Position numbers and translations under genes: made by a program. A model generated the notes under the pieces. That model did no database searches and was not told where the DNA came from. It saw only the letters and a program-made list of their open reading frames with translations. Source: Adiantum capillus-veneris (taxonomy: Eukaryota > Streptophyta > Polypodiopsida > Polypodiales > Pteridaceae). From it: 60,000 bases of DNA. Below are positions 10,470-22,595 of the stretch, in pieces. Location of the stretch: positions 26,727,768 through 26,787,767 of the forward strand of contig CM043948.1 in NCBI GenBank assembly GCA_014529385.2, read 5' to 3'. Position 1 is the first letter of the stretch; each line of letters opens with the position of its first letter.

Positions 10470-12707
10470 TTGGTGCCCAAACGGAAAAGGGCTTCTCAAA
10501 ATCCTTCAGTGTACAATGCTAAAAATGATGCATGCCGTCAACCATGGACATTGTGGTTGCGGGAACTCTCTAATTTGAGAACAGAGGAGGAAGAAATTGA
10601 AGAAGCACTAAGAGCCTTCATCAAAGTGCTGCTGCCGGAATACACCATACTCAACATCGAGGAAGTAAGTTCTCCATATCGCATCTCTCATTCTAACTGT
10701 GAATCAAGAGCCACCCAAGGGAGGGCAGCAGGCTGCTGTCATTGCCGTCACCCACCGCACTCTACCCAATGAGTTCCATCAACGAAAGTAAAAGAGAAGC
10801 AGAAATCCTCTACATTGACGTCCACCGCCAAGAAATCATCCATATTAAGGAAGGAAAGAGGCCAGTAAAGCCTCTCTTCCCTAAGGAATCTAAAAATAGA
10901 AGTTTAGCCTCTGCTCCCAAGTGTCCCAAAGGGGCTGCTCGTGCCAAGGGAAAAGGAGGGCTAGGTCAATCCTAAATCACATGACTCCCAAGGAAGAAGA
11001 AACACCTGGCATGTGAGTGCTTCGAGTTTGGCTCTAGAAAGAAGAATTGTGCCTAGACTGCTAGAAAGAAGGTCATCCAAAGTAAAGCAGTGGAAGATCG
11101 CCTATCGATTCGCAGCACGCATGCGAGTGCTGCCAGTTCACTTCAACAACCCCGAAGCAGAGGTGATAATGAGGTTCCCATGTCCTAGAGAGGAGTGGTT
11201 TGGCTAAAGTCCTCATTTTTTTGAAAGGTGGGTAGAGAGACTTCCTCCTCTCCCCGTACATTTTATCCTGAAGAAACTGTCTACCACGGCTGAAATCCAG
11301 TGGGCCAAAGATGAGCTATAATTAAATAATGTGGAATTCATGCATCGAGCCGATTACGGTATATACTTGCAACTGTTGCTAGCTAAAAGGCTAGGAGTGG
11401 TCAATTACGTCGCCATCACTCCATATGTGCTGAGCAATGAAGGGAAGGTGGATCCTATGAAGGGTGATGACCTCCTGTGGATGTGCAGACTTGTCAACAC
11501 CGTCATGGTAAGGGTATAAGTGAGTACTCTACACTTTGTGCATCATGGATAATGGACTAAGTGCTTTTTTGTTTTGGTTTCCACAACACATGCACGTACA
11601 TATATATGTAGATAGAAACATCTTCTATAAGAAGATTGTGTTCTTGTTTGATGCTGCGACGCTAGGAGAGATCCTTAGCTCCCCAAATCCCATCATCCTC
11701 CCCGTGTTGGATTACCATCACTCCTTTAATGTTTCGTGGATCTATGGGTAAAATGGGTTGCATCATTGAGGGAGGGCAAAGGGGCACCCGATTTCCTTAA
11801 GAAAGACCGATTTGTGGCTGATTTATGGCCAATTCTTAAAGAGAATATGAAGGGAAGGTTTATTGCTACGGAAGTAACAGTTGAAGTAGCACACCTTGAT
11901 AAGAAATTGCGTCTACAAGCCAGAACTACCAAGGAAGAGGAACCGGGTAGGGTCCAATCACACCTAGCCACACCTGTAGTAGCAGTCTAGAGGAATCAGC
12001 CACAGGAACGGACTGAAGATCAACAAGACCTGGTCAATCGAATCACCAACCAATTAAAAAATCTTTCAGTACATCAAGTGCAGCAAGTGCATGCACCTGC
12101 CAGAAATCCAGATCAAGGAAGATGGCAGCGAAGACAGAATTAGAACTACCATTGCTACAATTGTGGAGAGGACAGCCATGGCATGTACTACAGTCTACAT
12201 CCAAGAAGGGAAAACTTCAATGGAGGAGTAAGGTAGAATCAAATTTCTCCACCAAGGGCGAAGCCACCACCGCCCAGGCAACTAGAGTCGATTCCACCGG
12301 TCCAAATCCTTTGACCGCCCATAAAACCACCACCACCACTGCAACCTCTAATTCCACCTCTACCCCCATTACCTGATGGAAACCAAGTAGTGAGTGTCAG
12401 CAGTCTTGAAGCTAAGGGAAAAGTGAAGGTAGAAGAGTGTATCAAAGAGAAGGACAAAGGAAAAGGAAAAATGGAAGAAGTAGATGCCATGGGAGTGAAG
12501 CGTGCTAGGCACGAAGAGGCCTCTCAAAGGGAGGAAAATATGAAAGAAAAAGGAGATTCTAGCAAGCATGCATCTAAGCCTCGTCGGCGGAAGATCGACA
12601 TCGTGGATTTTTCGCTTGGCAAGTATGCTAAACCATATGACCTAGTTCAAGATGTTTTGATGCAAGGTCCAAAAATAACCTGGCCCCAATTACTCCATCT
12701 TACATGA
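10470..12707 (+). pseudogene. gag of the Tat-like element
   Basis: The gag region starts right after the LTR and contains, in broken frames, an N-terminal acidic block (RTEEEEIEEAL) and the capsid-like domain at about 11.74-11.99 kb (PDFLKKDRFVADLWPILK). A Gln-rich linker (ITNQLKNLSVHQVQQ) follows, then a zinc knuckle near 12.15-12.2 kb whose last Cys has become Ser (CYNCGEDSHGMYYS). Next is a long basic, Lys/Glu-rich linker (12390-12600) and the DLVQDVLMQGPKITWPQLL segment that precedes protease. Multiple stops and frameshifts are present. The homologous minus-strand gag at 3-4.7 kb keeps an intact knuckle. Confidence 0.75.
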
Positions 12708-12710
12708 AGG

Positions 12711-13085
12711 ATGAGGAGACAATGGATGAAGATGGTAAGTACTAGAAAGTCAAGACCAAGGATAGATGGGGCTATCTCTGGGAGGATTCTAGACGTCATC
12801 CTATCTATCATGAATTCCCACATCAAGGGGAAACGTATCTCAAACATCTACATAGATGGTGGCGCACAGATATGCGTCATGAGTGAGAAAATGATGCACC
12901 ATCTAGGCCTAGAGGTAAGTAGGCCAACACCCTACCGAGCTAAAATGGTGAATAACGTCAAAGTGAAGTGCGTAGGCATTGTGAATGCACTCAAGGTGAA
13001 GGCATTCAACATAGAAGTGGAGGTAAACATTTTTGTCAAACCACACAAAGGGGAGGGCTACCCTATCATTCTCGGAAGGCCATGA
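12711..13085 (+). pseudogene. Retroviral-type aspartic protease domain
   Basis: The domain runs from ISGRILDVILSIMNSHIKG through YIDGGAQICVMS to the flap/terminal YPIILGRP. The active-site triplet, normally Asp-Ser/Thr-Gly, reads Asp-Gly-Gly-Ala, an unusual variant. A stop codon follows directly at the end of this frame (GRP then TGA). The protein would cleave the Gag-Pol precursor. Confidence 0.75.
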
Positions 13086-13124
13086 CTCATGGCTATGGAG
13101 GCTAAGCAAGAATAGAGTATCGGA

Positions 13125-14441
13125 ATGGTCGAGATGAAGGATGCTAAGGGAAAGCCCATATTCTATGACATGAAGACTGGTAAACAACGCAACATGATCT
13201 TGGAGGCATCAGAAGATGAATTCACCAGTGACTCTTTGACCACCTCAGGAGAAGAGACGACAACAAATGAAGAGAGCGACACTAGCATCAATGTTATGGA
13301 AGTCATCCTCAAATATCCAAAGAGATTGACACAGTCTGAAACACCACCGGAGGACCAAGAGGGACCATCAGGTACGCAACCCTTGATGGATACAAGTAAG
13401 TTACATCAGATGCTCTCCAATGAGTTAGCAAGTAAAGAGAGAGAAGAGTACATCTCTATTCTGGGTAACTTCACCACACTTTACATTGATGGTTATGACA
13501 AGATCATATGCATAACAGTGGTGCAACACTGCATAAGACTCAAGGAAGGAAGTAAGCATGTAATGCAAAATCTCAAAAGGCTTGGGGTAGTTGAGCAAGA
13601 GGCATTGCTCAAAGAGGTAAGGAATTTGCTACATGCAGGTTTCATTTACCCCATCGAAGACTCAGAGTGGGTCTCTCAAGTGGTGGTCACGCCAAAGAAG
13701 AACGGTAAGTAGAGAGTTTGTGTAGACTACAAACCTCTCAATGCAACAACAAAGAGGGATCATTTTCCCCTCCCATTCCAAGACGAGATTCTCAACGAGG
13801 GAGCAATTCATGAGCGCTACACAATATGTGATGACTACTCAAGCTACTTCCAGATTAGCATTGCAGAAAAAGACAACCTTTATAACACCTTGGGGATGTT
13901 TTGCTTACAGAGTGATGCCTTTTGGCCTCACCAACGCTCAGGCCACATTCCAATGCTATGTAACGTTTATCTTCCAGCCATACTTTGGTATGTCTACACA
14001 TATGATTTTTGCATCTACAGTTCTCGCTCCCTCCACTTGAGCAAGGTCTATGATGGCCTAGCTAGGTTGCAAACCTTAGGTGGCCAGCTTAACATAGATA
14101 AGTGTCACATTGGTGAAAGCAAGGTCACTCTTCTCGGCCATGTAATTTCAGTCGAAGGAATTGAGGTTGACCCAAGCAAGGTTCAAGCTTTAGTATCTTT
14201 GTCATCACCCACAACAACTAACCAGTTGGTCTCTTTCCTTCAAAAGGTAAGGTATTTGAGGAGGTTCATTCACTTGGTCTCTCAAGTGGTTCTCCCTTTA
14301 CAACAGGTCACCGATATAGATGTCTTCCTATGGAGTGAAGAAAATGAGCAACAATTTAGCGAAGTGAAACAATCCTGGCTTCACTTCCCACCATTGCACC
14401 CCTTAGATGAGACGAGCCATTTTATGTTAACCCCAGTGTAG
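13125..14441 (+). pseudogene. Reverse transcriptase of the Tat-like element
   Basis: A spacer of about 110 residues precedes the fingers/palm region (LLHAGFIYPIEDSEWVSQVVVTPKKNGK, split here for length). This is followed by VCVDYKPLNATT, PWGCFAYRVMPFGLTNAQATFQ in another frame, and the block LLGHVISVEGIEVDPSKV. Stops occur near 13710, and frame changes near 13870 and 13970. The catalytic box, normally Tyr-x-Asp-Asp, reads Tyr-Thr-Tyr-Asp (VYTYDFCIY near 13995-14020), so the first catalytic Asp is lost. Confidence 0.8.
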
Positions 14442-15457
14442 AAAGTGATACACCTGGAGCCGTTCTAATGCAGCAGGGACCCCCAAACCTCTTTCATGCA
14501 TCCTATCTACTTCTCTAGTCGTGTCATGACCCCATCAGAAAAAGGATTCACCATGGTAGAGAACATGGTCCTTGCATTAATGTTTGCCACTACAAATTTT
14601 CGCTCTTATCTATTGCCTAGACCCTTTGTAATCCTAACAATGGAAGAAGTCTTTTCGTATGTGACACAACACATGGATGTCTCATCTAGAATCTATAAGT
14701 GGCTCGTTAGATTACAAGATTTCAATTACACTATGTAAGTGGAGAACTCCACAGGAGCTAGTCTAGCAGGTATTCTTACTCACCGTCACTATGAGAAGAA
14801 GCTAAAGGTCAACACAGAAGGCAAAGGAGTGACACCAATGGTAGAAGTTCCTAAGCTAGAAGGAGCTCACTCTCTTTTCTTTGATGGAGCTTACAAAAGG
14901 TCAGTGGACCAGGCTGCAGTTGGCATCGTCATTTCAATGAGCAAAAGGAAAAGGTCTTCTCTATTGGGCAACTACTACACTCCCACTCCAACAAAGAAGC
15001 AGAGTACACGTCCCTAATTCTTGGATTAGAACAATGTGTTTTACAAGGGGTTCAGCGCCTAAATGTGTTTGGCGATGCCATGCTCTTAATAAAGCAGATA
15101 AATGGCACTTGGGTTTGTAAAAATCAGGTTTTTCTTGGCCAATTACGCCAAGTTAAGGATCTTTTAAGAAAGTTTGAAGCGGTGCAGCTATTTCATGTCC
15201 CTAGGACAGAAAATCAAGAAGCAGATGCTCTAGCCAAGGAAAGAATACAAGATGTTCCCATAAGAGCAATCAAACTAAAGCCGCCCCTCTTTCAGGGTAG
15301 CGATGTTGTGCCTGATATCATCAGCTTCTCAGATATAGGAGAATGTTCTGAAGGGTATACCAAGGGCCAGAAACAATGGCTTGTCCGAAAGGCAACAAGA
15401 TACCGCCTTATAAGCAGCACCTTGTACTGCAAGGGCAAAGACCACATTCTCAAGTGA
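14442..15457 (+). pseudogene. RNase H plus second (archaeal-type) RNase H domain
   Basis: First domain: HPIYFSSRVMTPSEKGFTMVE and LVRLQDFNYTM (14.5-14.74 kb), the usual gypsy RNase H. Second domain: LFFDGAYKRSV...AAVGIVI, then after a frameshift near 14960 EAEYTSLILGLEQCVLQGV, LNVFGDAMLLIKQINGTW and HVPRTENQEADALAKE. This reproduces the acidic-residue pattern of the additional RNase H found in Tat-lineage elements. The duplication places the element in that lineage. Stops near 14738 and 15017 inactivate it. Confidence 0.75.
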
Positions 15458-16612
15458 GTGCCAATATCCAGTGAAATCACGGAGGTGATCTCAAGTTGCC
15501 ATGATGATGTTTGTGGCGGCCACTTTACTCTAGATATTACTAGTAGGAACATTCTATAGACAAGATTCTTTTGGCCTAGTCTGAACACGAATGTGCATCA
15601 TTGGTGTAAAACATGCAAAGCTTGTCAAGTATCTAGTGATCGAACACTAACCTATGAGTCAGAGACTCCTATCATATCATATGGTTCGTTTGAGAAGTGG
15701 GGAATAGATGCGATTGATCCCTTATCAAGGTCCCAGTCGGGTAAACTGTACATTCTAACTGGTGTAGACTACATGACCCGATGGGCGGAAGCAGTAACCA
15801 CCACACTCATTACAGTCCAAGAAGTAGCAAAGTTCATATTTGAGCACATCTGTTGCCGCTTTGGCACACCTCTGGAGATAATATCTGATAGAGGGTCACA
15901 TTTCAGAGGCAACTTGGTGGGAGAACTAATGAAAAAGCTAGGCATCACACACCGACACTCAACTCCGTATTATCTACAATGCAATGGTTTAGTGAAAAAG
16001 GTAAACGGCATGATCTATAAGATAATCACAAAGCAGGTGAATAACCACAAAAGTGATTGGGATAAGCACGACATTCCGAAAATCACTAGGTTTCACCCCT
16101 TTCCATCTGGGATATGGAAAAGAGGCCATTCTACCCATCGAGGTACGGATAGTCAGCTTGTGAGTCATGGCTAGCTAGTTACAACGCCCAATTGCCCATC
16201 TCCGCAACCACATCTTTGATCTAGAAAGGCTTCAGCTAGATAGGGAAGATGCGATCAACCACTATACGACGCAAGCATAATGACGTCAACTCACATTTAA
16301 TCAAGGGGTTAAGGAAAAGGGTCTAAAGAAAGGCATGTTAGTATTGATATACGACAACAGATTCGACACTAAGAAAGATAAGAAGTTTCATCCCAGATGG
16401 GAAGGGCCATTCATCGTCAAAAGGTGATACGTCAATGGTAGCTACAAATTGATGGAGGCAGATGGTCGAATTCACAAGACTAGAGTCAATGGATGATGGA
16501 GGCTCAAAAGGTACCTCTTAAGGTTTGATCCGGAGTTCATGATAGATATTCCAGAGAAGGGAGAACCCTCCAACTCCACTGCTAAAAAATCAGAAGCAGA
16601 GCTAGAGGCATA
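15458..16612 (+). pseudogene. Integrase of the Tat-like element
   Basis: The zinc-binding HHCC region (CHDDVCGGHF...WCKTCKACQ) spans about 15.50-15.63 kb. The catalytic core follows with DAIDPLSRS, ISDRGSHFRGNL and STPYYLQCNGLVKKVNGM; the third acidic residue, expected as Glu in GLVEKVNG, is Lys here. The C-terminal domain is recognisable at about 16.32-16.51 kb (KKGMLVLIYDNRFDTKK and HPRWEGPFIV). Stops lie near 15558 and 16174. The frame ends near 16611, 30 bases before the 3' LTR. Confidence 0.8.
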
Positions 16613-16641
16613 AACGTCTCTAGCCAAAAGGCGAGGGCTAA

Positions 16642-16832
16642 TGATGGCCAGCTTTCAAAAACCTTGGCCATGGAAACTAACCCAAGAGGGAAGCTTAATA
16701 TGAATATTAAAAAAAAAACGTTTTTTTTCTTGTTTTGCAGGCTATCACCACCCCCCCCTCCTTGTCCTTGCACTCGCAAAGGGGCCACCACCCTTGGCAC
16801 CACCCTCTTTCTCTCTCCTCCATTATAAAAAA

Positions 16833-16887
<55 letters not shown>

Positions 16888-17800
16888 TATCATCAGCAAA
16901 TTGAAATTCTCTCTCGTCCATTATCATAAGCACCAGCTAGCTCTCTCTCTCTCTCCCCCTGTGTGTGTGTGTGTGTGTGTGTGTGTGGGCAAGGAGTAAA
17001 TTCAATCCTCTCTCTTTCTTTCCATACACACACACACACACTCACATACACACACATACATACCCTACACGCATAAGTACACGCACACAATCACATACGC
17101 ACCAACAACGCACACACACGACACGCATAAGAAGGAAAATAAGCAACGAAAATGGACATCGACGCATCGACAAACGATACCAAAAACACACGATGGTGAC
17201 AAGAAAGACACTAAAGGCATGCCCCAACCGGCACCGAAATTGACAAGCATGCTACACCAATGCACCGGTTAAGCCTGCAACTCGCTGGCATCTCATCCAC
17301 AACGCATTTCCTCAGTAAACATCCGTAGGGTAATTCATTTTCCGTTTTCCAAAGCCAAACTTTGTAAAAAAACCATATGTATATTTCACCTCTCTTTAGG
17401 TGATGGTCACCAAGGCCCACCTAGGAGAATATCATTTTCTTATTTCTCCCAAAATAAAGCATCAGTCAACCATGCGGAACCCGATTGTCTGCTTTGTCTC
17501 TCCGACTTAGGGCCCTAAACCTAATTAGTTTGTACTAAACTAAGCAGCTTGCACCTATAAAAGAGCACTGAGAGGTCACTATCGAGGGGGATCATTACAG
17601 TCATGTACATACACTGACTCCAAGGGTCACTATGCACAGGAGTGGATCTCCGTACACATGAATTTTCCCTAGAGAACACACTATAGGCTCTCTCTCTCAT
17701 CTCTCTCTCACCGCGGTCTCCATCTTGCCGAAACGAGGGGTTCCATCTTGAATCAAGTTTGCCCGCACAATTCGAAGGGTCTTCATCTCCTCCGTCTACA

Positions 17801-17850
<50 letters not shown>

Positions 17851-17999
17851 GCGTTGTGTTGTTGTTATTCGAATCGCTGTTGTCCGCGTCCTAGCCGCTC
17901 AAAGCTAGGTGGTGCCCCCTGTTCACTCCTCGTGACGAGTTCTACGTGCACGGGCCTGACATAGAGGTTGCTGGGTCTGTTTTGTGCTTGCGCTTGTCA
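16642..17999 (+). repeat. 3' LTR of the Tat-like element (1.36 kb)
   Basis: It starts TGATGGCC after a weak purine-rich tract (AAAAGGCGAGGG) and ends CTTGTCA. It shares microsatellite blocks, a TATA box (17555-17562) and the terminal 130 bases with the 5' LTR, but lacks the 1.15-kb segment. The junction falls right after a (CT)n tract at 17848. Confidence 0.8.
17555..17562 (+). promoter_or_regulatory. TATA box of the 3' LTR
   Basis: CTATAAAA in the same context as in the 5' LTR. From this position it could drive transcription into the flank beyond 18 kb. Confidence 0.5.
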
Positions 18000-18301
18000 C
18001 AAGGAGCACGATTAATTGTTAGCGTGCAATGATGATTGGGCATACACAGCATGTCAATCTCCCCAAAGTGGTTTGGAACAATTCAATCTCGCTAAATGTG
18101 AGCAATAACAAAGCAAGGAAATTGTTGTTGAAGACTTACAACTTTTTCTACATAGTGTTGAGCTTGGGCAAAGATTTAGTCGTGTTTGGCCTCGACCTTT
18201 TGTAAATGGAATACCTTGGTGAAAACAAACTCATAGAATATGTAGGATAAAACAAACGAGAAGAAGTGGTAGCAACCATACCTACATTGCCATTAAATAG
18301 A

Positions 18302-18355
18302 CATGGAAAGTTGGATAAATCACTTCTCCATGGAAAGTTGGATAAATCACTTCTC
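18302..18355. repeat. 27-bp perfect tandem duplication
   Basis: The unit starting CATGGAAAGTTGGATAAATC occurs twice head to tail (18302-18328 and 18329-18355). Confidence 0.95.
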
Positions 18356-19702
18356 CATGAAAAATAAAGAGAGAAGCAACAGTTTTAATGATGAAGGAAG
18401 GGGAAGCAAAAGATAGCGTCACATCTTGGTTTTTGGATCGTAAAAACACCAATTTTCCCATATGTTCCTCATGGCTATCACAATTGCAAAAGCCAAGAAT
18501 TTCTTTTGACATTTTGTCACATTCGAACTTTCATGTTACTATTAAATACTTTATCTTTTGATTTTCATGGCGACCTATCGCATTTAGTTCATGGAGTTTC
18601 CATACATTCTTGTTTTGTTTTGATTGAGCATTCTGTGTTGCAACTCATGAGGCAGCTGATTTATCCATTAGTGTAAAGTAATTTCCAAGGAAATGGAAAA
18701 GAAGCCATGGGGCTTGGGCCAATGCATCCCAATTACTACATAATCATACAACAATCAGCGATGTTAATGATAGATCTTGCCTTTAGCCAAACATCTCCTT
18801 CTGCACCCACCCATTGTGGCTTTTGGGAATAACTTACAATGGTGTGGACCCACACTCCCACCATGTGATTCTGTAGTCTGCACCCACTACCATGCAACGG
18901 TCCTCTGGGCCTTATCCAAAGAGAGTTCTTGCTCAACAAGACAACTTGATTTGCAAATCACTGACTAAAATGTAAAAGAAGCGGCATGCTGTAGTTCTTA
19001 TTGGACAGGTTTTAGTAGAGACCTTGGTAGCATAGGCTCAAATGTTGCAACAAGTAGGATCATGACGACGATGTCTAGTAGACAGAAGACCATCCACATG
19101 CCTACACAAGCAATGGCAGCAGAGATTTGTTGAGTGTATCAACTTTACATCTCCTGCACAAGGAAAGATGACCCACTAAGAAACCTGGAAGGAAGGATGC
19201 ATCCATTCGGCCTTCTTCCCATGAAAACCTGCCAGCGGATGAAATGTTAGCTAGATGACTGATCAAACATGTGGCCACATATAATTTCAAAGAGAAAAGC
19301 GCACACAATTCCCATGAACATGCATAAGGTGGTTGATCACCTACATATTCACCGCACGGACGCAAATAGACACACAATTGCCATGGCATGCATAATGTGG
19401 TTGATTACCTACATGTTCGACCACACAGTTGATGCAAATAAAGAAAATGCAAAAAATGTATTGAGATGCAGAAGAGGTAATATGCAGCCAGCTTTCCAGA
19501 AAACAAAGATGAAATTCCTTGATTATGTTTCCATTTGAGTCATGGAAATACCCTTGCAGACACAGGTCCTATTGACTACATGCAGCTAAAAGAGATTCCA
19601 TTTACAACTCCTTGCTGTTTGGTTGGCTGCAAAGTATCAGCCTCAATCAGCCTTCTAGACTAGTACATATAGACATAATACACCCTCGAGCTCTGCCTTC
19701 AG

Positions 19703-19728
19703 GGTCATTTTGGCCTCTTAAAGACGTC
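19703..19728 (+). repeat. LINE-type 3' tail motif
   Basis: GGTCATTTTGGCCTCTTAAAGACGT closely matches the 3' ends of LINE F (about 32107) and LINE G (about 45746). It marks the end of a 5'-truncated LINE copy or of a SINE using the same tail. Confidence 0.5.
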
Positions 19729-19975
19729 ATTCAACACAACGTAACATAGAAAGGATACAAGCTTAAAAAACCACGAATACAGGAAAGGATGACACTAATC
19801 TGATTGTAAGTATGCTTTAAAGCAATACACAAGGAATTGAATCGCGTGTGGATAGAAATTCAAGTGAAAAGAATAGTCATGAAGCAACAAAACAATAAGA
19901 AGCTTCACAAGCTTCTTGCAATAAGGGGGACAAAGCAGTACTCTTTGGGGTGGCTGCAAATGTCTAAAATGGATC

Positions 19976-21123
19976 TGTAAGGTGCGGCGGAAGTGAATGT
20001 TGAACTTTGCTCAAGATGAGTGCTCCGAACTGTGCTCAAGGGTTCCTTTTACTTAGGGAAGGGAGAGCCTTCCGTTCTTTAATGAGAGAGTGCAATGGAC
20101 ACAAACAAAGTGAATGGACACTGTGCGTGAAGGTGCTAAGACTGAGAGATAGAGAGAGAAGAGAATACGACACCGGGAAGTTGTCAAACCCTCCTCCGAT
20201 GGCAAGAGTGGTCTACTATTGATTGCACAATCTGGTACAATATGCTGATGCAAATCTAAGTGATGCTATGTCAAAGCCGACGGTGATGTCGACGATGACG
20301 AGACTATGGCTGAAAAGTGAATGCTTGGCGAATCTGCAATTGTCGAAGTTGACGGGGTTGATGTGCTATTGCAAAAACGCTGTCCTTGCTGTCTACAAAC
20401 GCTGGATTTGCTGCTGTCGTACCGCTGAAGTAAAACGCTGAAGGCTGTCTTTCAAAAACGCTGGCTCTGCTGGGGCTGAAAACGCAGGTTTGATGCTGAT
20501 GTAAACACTGGTTCACTACTGCAAAAACGATGTTGGGTGGGGCTGCTGGCGAGGGAAAAGGATGCTGAAAACGCTTGGGCTGAATGTCTTGCTGGGGTGG
20601 GAATCTGCTAACGCTGGGGCTGATTTGCTATGGTTCTGTCGCCAGGCTGATGCAGATGCAAAAACGCTGGCTGATCTTGGTTCTTGATCCAAAAATGCTA
20701 GCCCATCTGCTGTGGTGCAAAAACTTGGGGTCCTGCTGAGAAGTTGCTTGTGAGCAATGCTCCTGCTGCCTCTTCTACCAGAAAGTGCTAGCGCTAGGTT
20801 TCTATTTATACAACTTAGCAAAATTGCCCTACCTACTTTCCAACAAAAGTCACTTAAAAATAATAAGTGAAAAATGTCAAAAATAGGAAAAATAGGTCAA
20901 TGCACTGTAAAAATGCTCCTAATGGGTTCTGATGGAAATCTGATGATCATGCTGTGTGCAACCAGAGGATATGCGTCTAATCTAAGTGTCTGGACATGCA
21001 CGGTCTACGAGCAGACTCACAAAGTATCAGATCACTTCCTATTCTAGACTGACTTGACTGACTGAACCCTGGTCATGGTGTAGCTTGTCCACGGACACAC
21101 AGGGTTGGATGTGTCACGTGACA
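19976..21123 (-). repeat. 3' LTR of element C
   Basis: It runs on the plus strand from TGTAAGGTGCGG to GTGTCACGTGACA, giving TGT...ACA termini. It contains a TATA box at 20803-20810. Downstream of it (minus orientation) in the transcribed part it carries about ten exact or degenerate copies of CCAGCGTTTT. Confidence 0.85.
20803..20810 (-). promoter_or_regulatory. TATA box in the element-C LTR
   Basis: The minus strand reads GTATAAATAGAAACC, placed about 320 bp inside the LTR start. The same block recurs in the fragment at about 29.28 kb; the copy near 33.97 kb is altered. Confidence 0.6.
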
Positions 21124-21140
21124 TCCCCTCCCTTTCAAAG
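21124..21140 (-). other. Polypurine tract of element C
   Basis: The minus strand reads TTTGAAAGGGAGGGGA immediately before the 3' LTR start TGTCACG. The same junction is repeated at 32849 in a second copy. Confidence 0.75.
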
Positions 21141-21311
21141 TGAGGTATTGGTACCGAACTGTATGGCGTCGAGGGAGATCGCCAACAGCTGCCTGATGCG
21201 TGGGTCATGCGATACTTGAACTTCATAAAGGTCTGCAATGCCTTCTTCTTTGGGCTGCGCCGAAAGAGACAGTCTTTTGTGGCTCCTTCGATGCTTCAAC
21301 GTCGTCAATAA

Positions 21312-22595
21312 TCATGCGTCTACCTTCTTCAAGAATCTCCGAGGTTGAAAATTTTTGAAACCACTTCCAACACAAAAACATGAACATACCCATTCCATGT
21401 AAAGTGAATGGAAAAATCGTGTCTTTCGAAAAGACTCTGCATGCAATGTAAATGAACAAATAGACGGAGTGCCAAACCGTTTACCACACACACGCATACA
21501 ATGATATCGAATCTTGTCGTGCTGATCTAAATCAATCAACTGTGGAAATTCACAACGGAAATGCCCATGCTTGGTGCTCAATCTTTCTTGTGCTCTTTCT
21601 ACGACTGTGTCATGCCAAGGAAGAGACATGGAATGTGACTTCCTTGAATGCAAACATTTCAAATTTTCATGAAAAATCCGCATACATCCGTGCTCATTCA
21701 TGAGTGAAACATGCTCAACGTACAATATGTCATGCCTAGGAAAAGGGATCACATAAAGACACTGACTAAAATACAGGAAATGATCACGAATGAAGCACTC
21801 GAACAATGCGTGCTGACTAATCATGTGAACACATAGTACTTACTGTGGGGGTTCTTGAGACCTAGGCTCGAGGGCCAAGATCGGTTCTTCGGGATCGATC
21901 GAATCTGCCTGTGGGGATGCTGTGGACCTTGACTCGGAATCCAAGATCGATTCTTTGTGATTGATCGAATCTACAACGAGGTTAGCTTCGCTAGAAAAAG
22001 CATCAACTAAACCATCATCCTTGTGAACAATCATGTCTTGATCAGCCAAATCATCATGCTGGTGAGAAATCACATCATGATCATCATGCTTGTCATTGTC
22101 ATTCAAATCATCATGCTCATCATTATCATGCAATTCATCATGCAATTCATCATGCTTATCATCATGCAAATCCTGTGTATCATGCTTTGGAGAAGAAGAG
22201 ACGGAGAGAGACTCCTTCTCCTGATTCTGTTCAAACTGTGCGTGCACAATAGAAAAGAGTCACAAGAACTCTTTCATGTCTTGGTCTCTCTTTTCTCGTC
22301 TTGCTTTGTTCTCACGATCAAATTTGGCTTGTATTTCTTGGGCTTCCAAGTCGTACGTACTCTCTATGGCTGCCACTCTTTCTTCGTAGTCACGATCTAT
22401 GGTTGCTCTTCTGTCTTCGTGTTCTAACTTCCTCTTCATAAACAACTGTGTCAACTCCTTCATAGGAGTTAGTGCAATCCTGAGCGTAGATGGGGAAGGG
22501 TCGGAAAAACCTCCTGGTGAGGAAAACTCTTCTTCGCCACTCCCATGCTCATCACCTCCAAGCGAAGTATCCATTCCGCTTCGAGTGATGACCAT
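21312..22595 (-). pseudogene. Gag-like protein of element C, function unknown
   Basis: One frame runs from MVITRSGMDTS (22595) to 21312 with two in-frame stops (about 22257 and 21840). The start resembles plant retrotransposon Gag openings (MVxTRS). In order: a Ser/Pro/Gly-rich head; a charged coiled coil (MKELTQLFMKRKLEHEDRRA), about residues 45-110; an extremely Asp/His-rich segment (HDNDEHDDLNDNDKHDDHDV) about residues 130-190; and a Cys/His-containing domain of about 170 residues with no known match (RDHFLYFSQCLYVIPFPRHD). A second copy at 33.09-33.84 kb reads through the 21840 stop but has its own stop elsewhere. The ancestor therefore had one long open frame. Confidence 0.65.

Larger units (their letters stand above)
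18000..19975. other. No gene seen
   Basis: Only short incidental frames. Contents noticed are a 27-bp tandem duplication at 18302-18355 and a LINE-type 3' tail near 19.70 kb. Confidence 0.5.
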
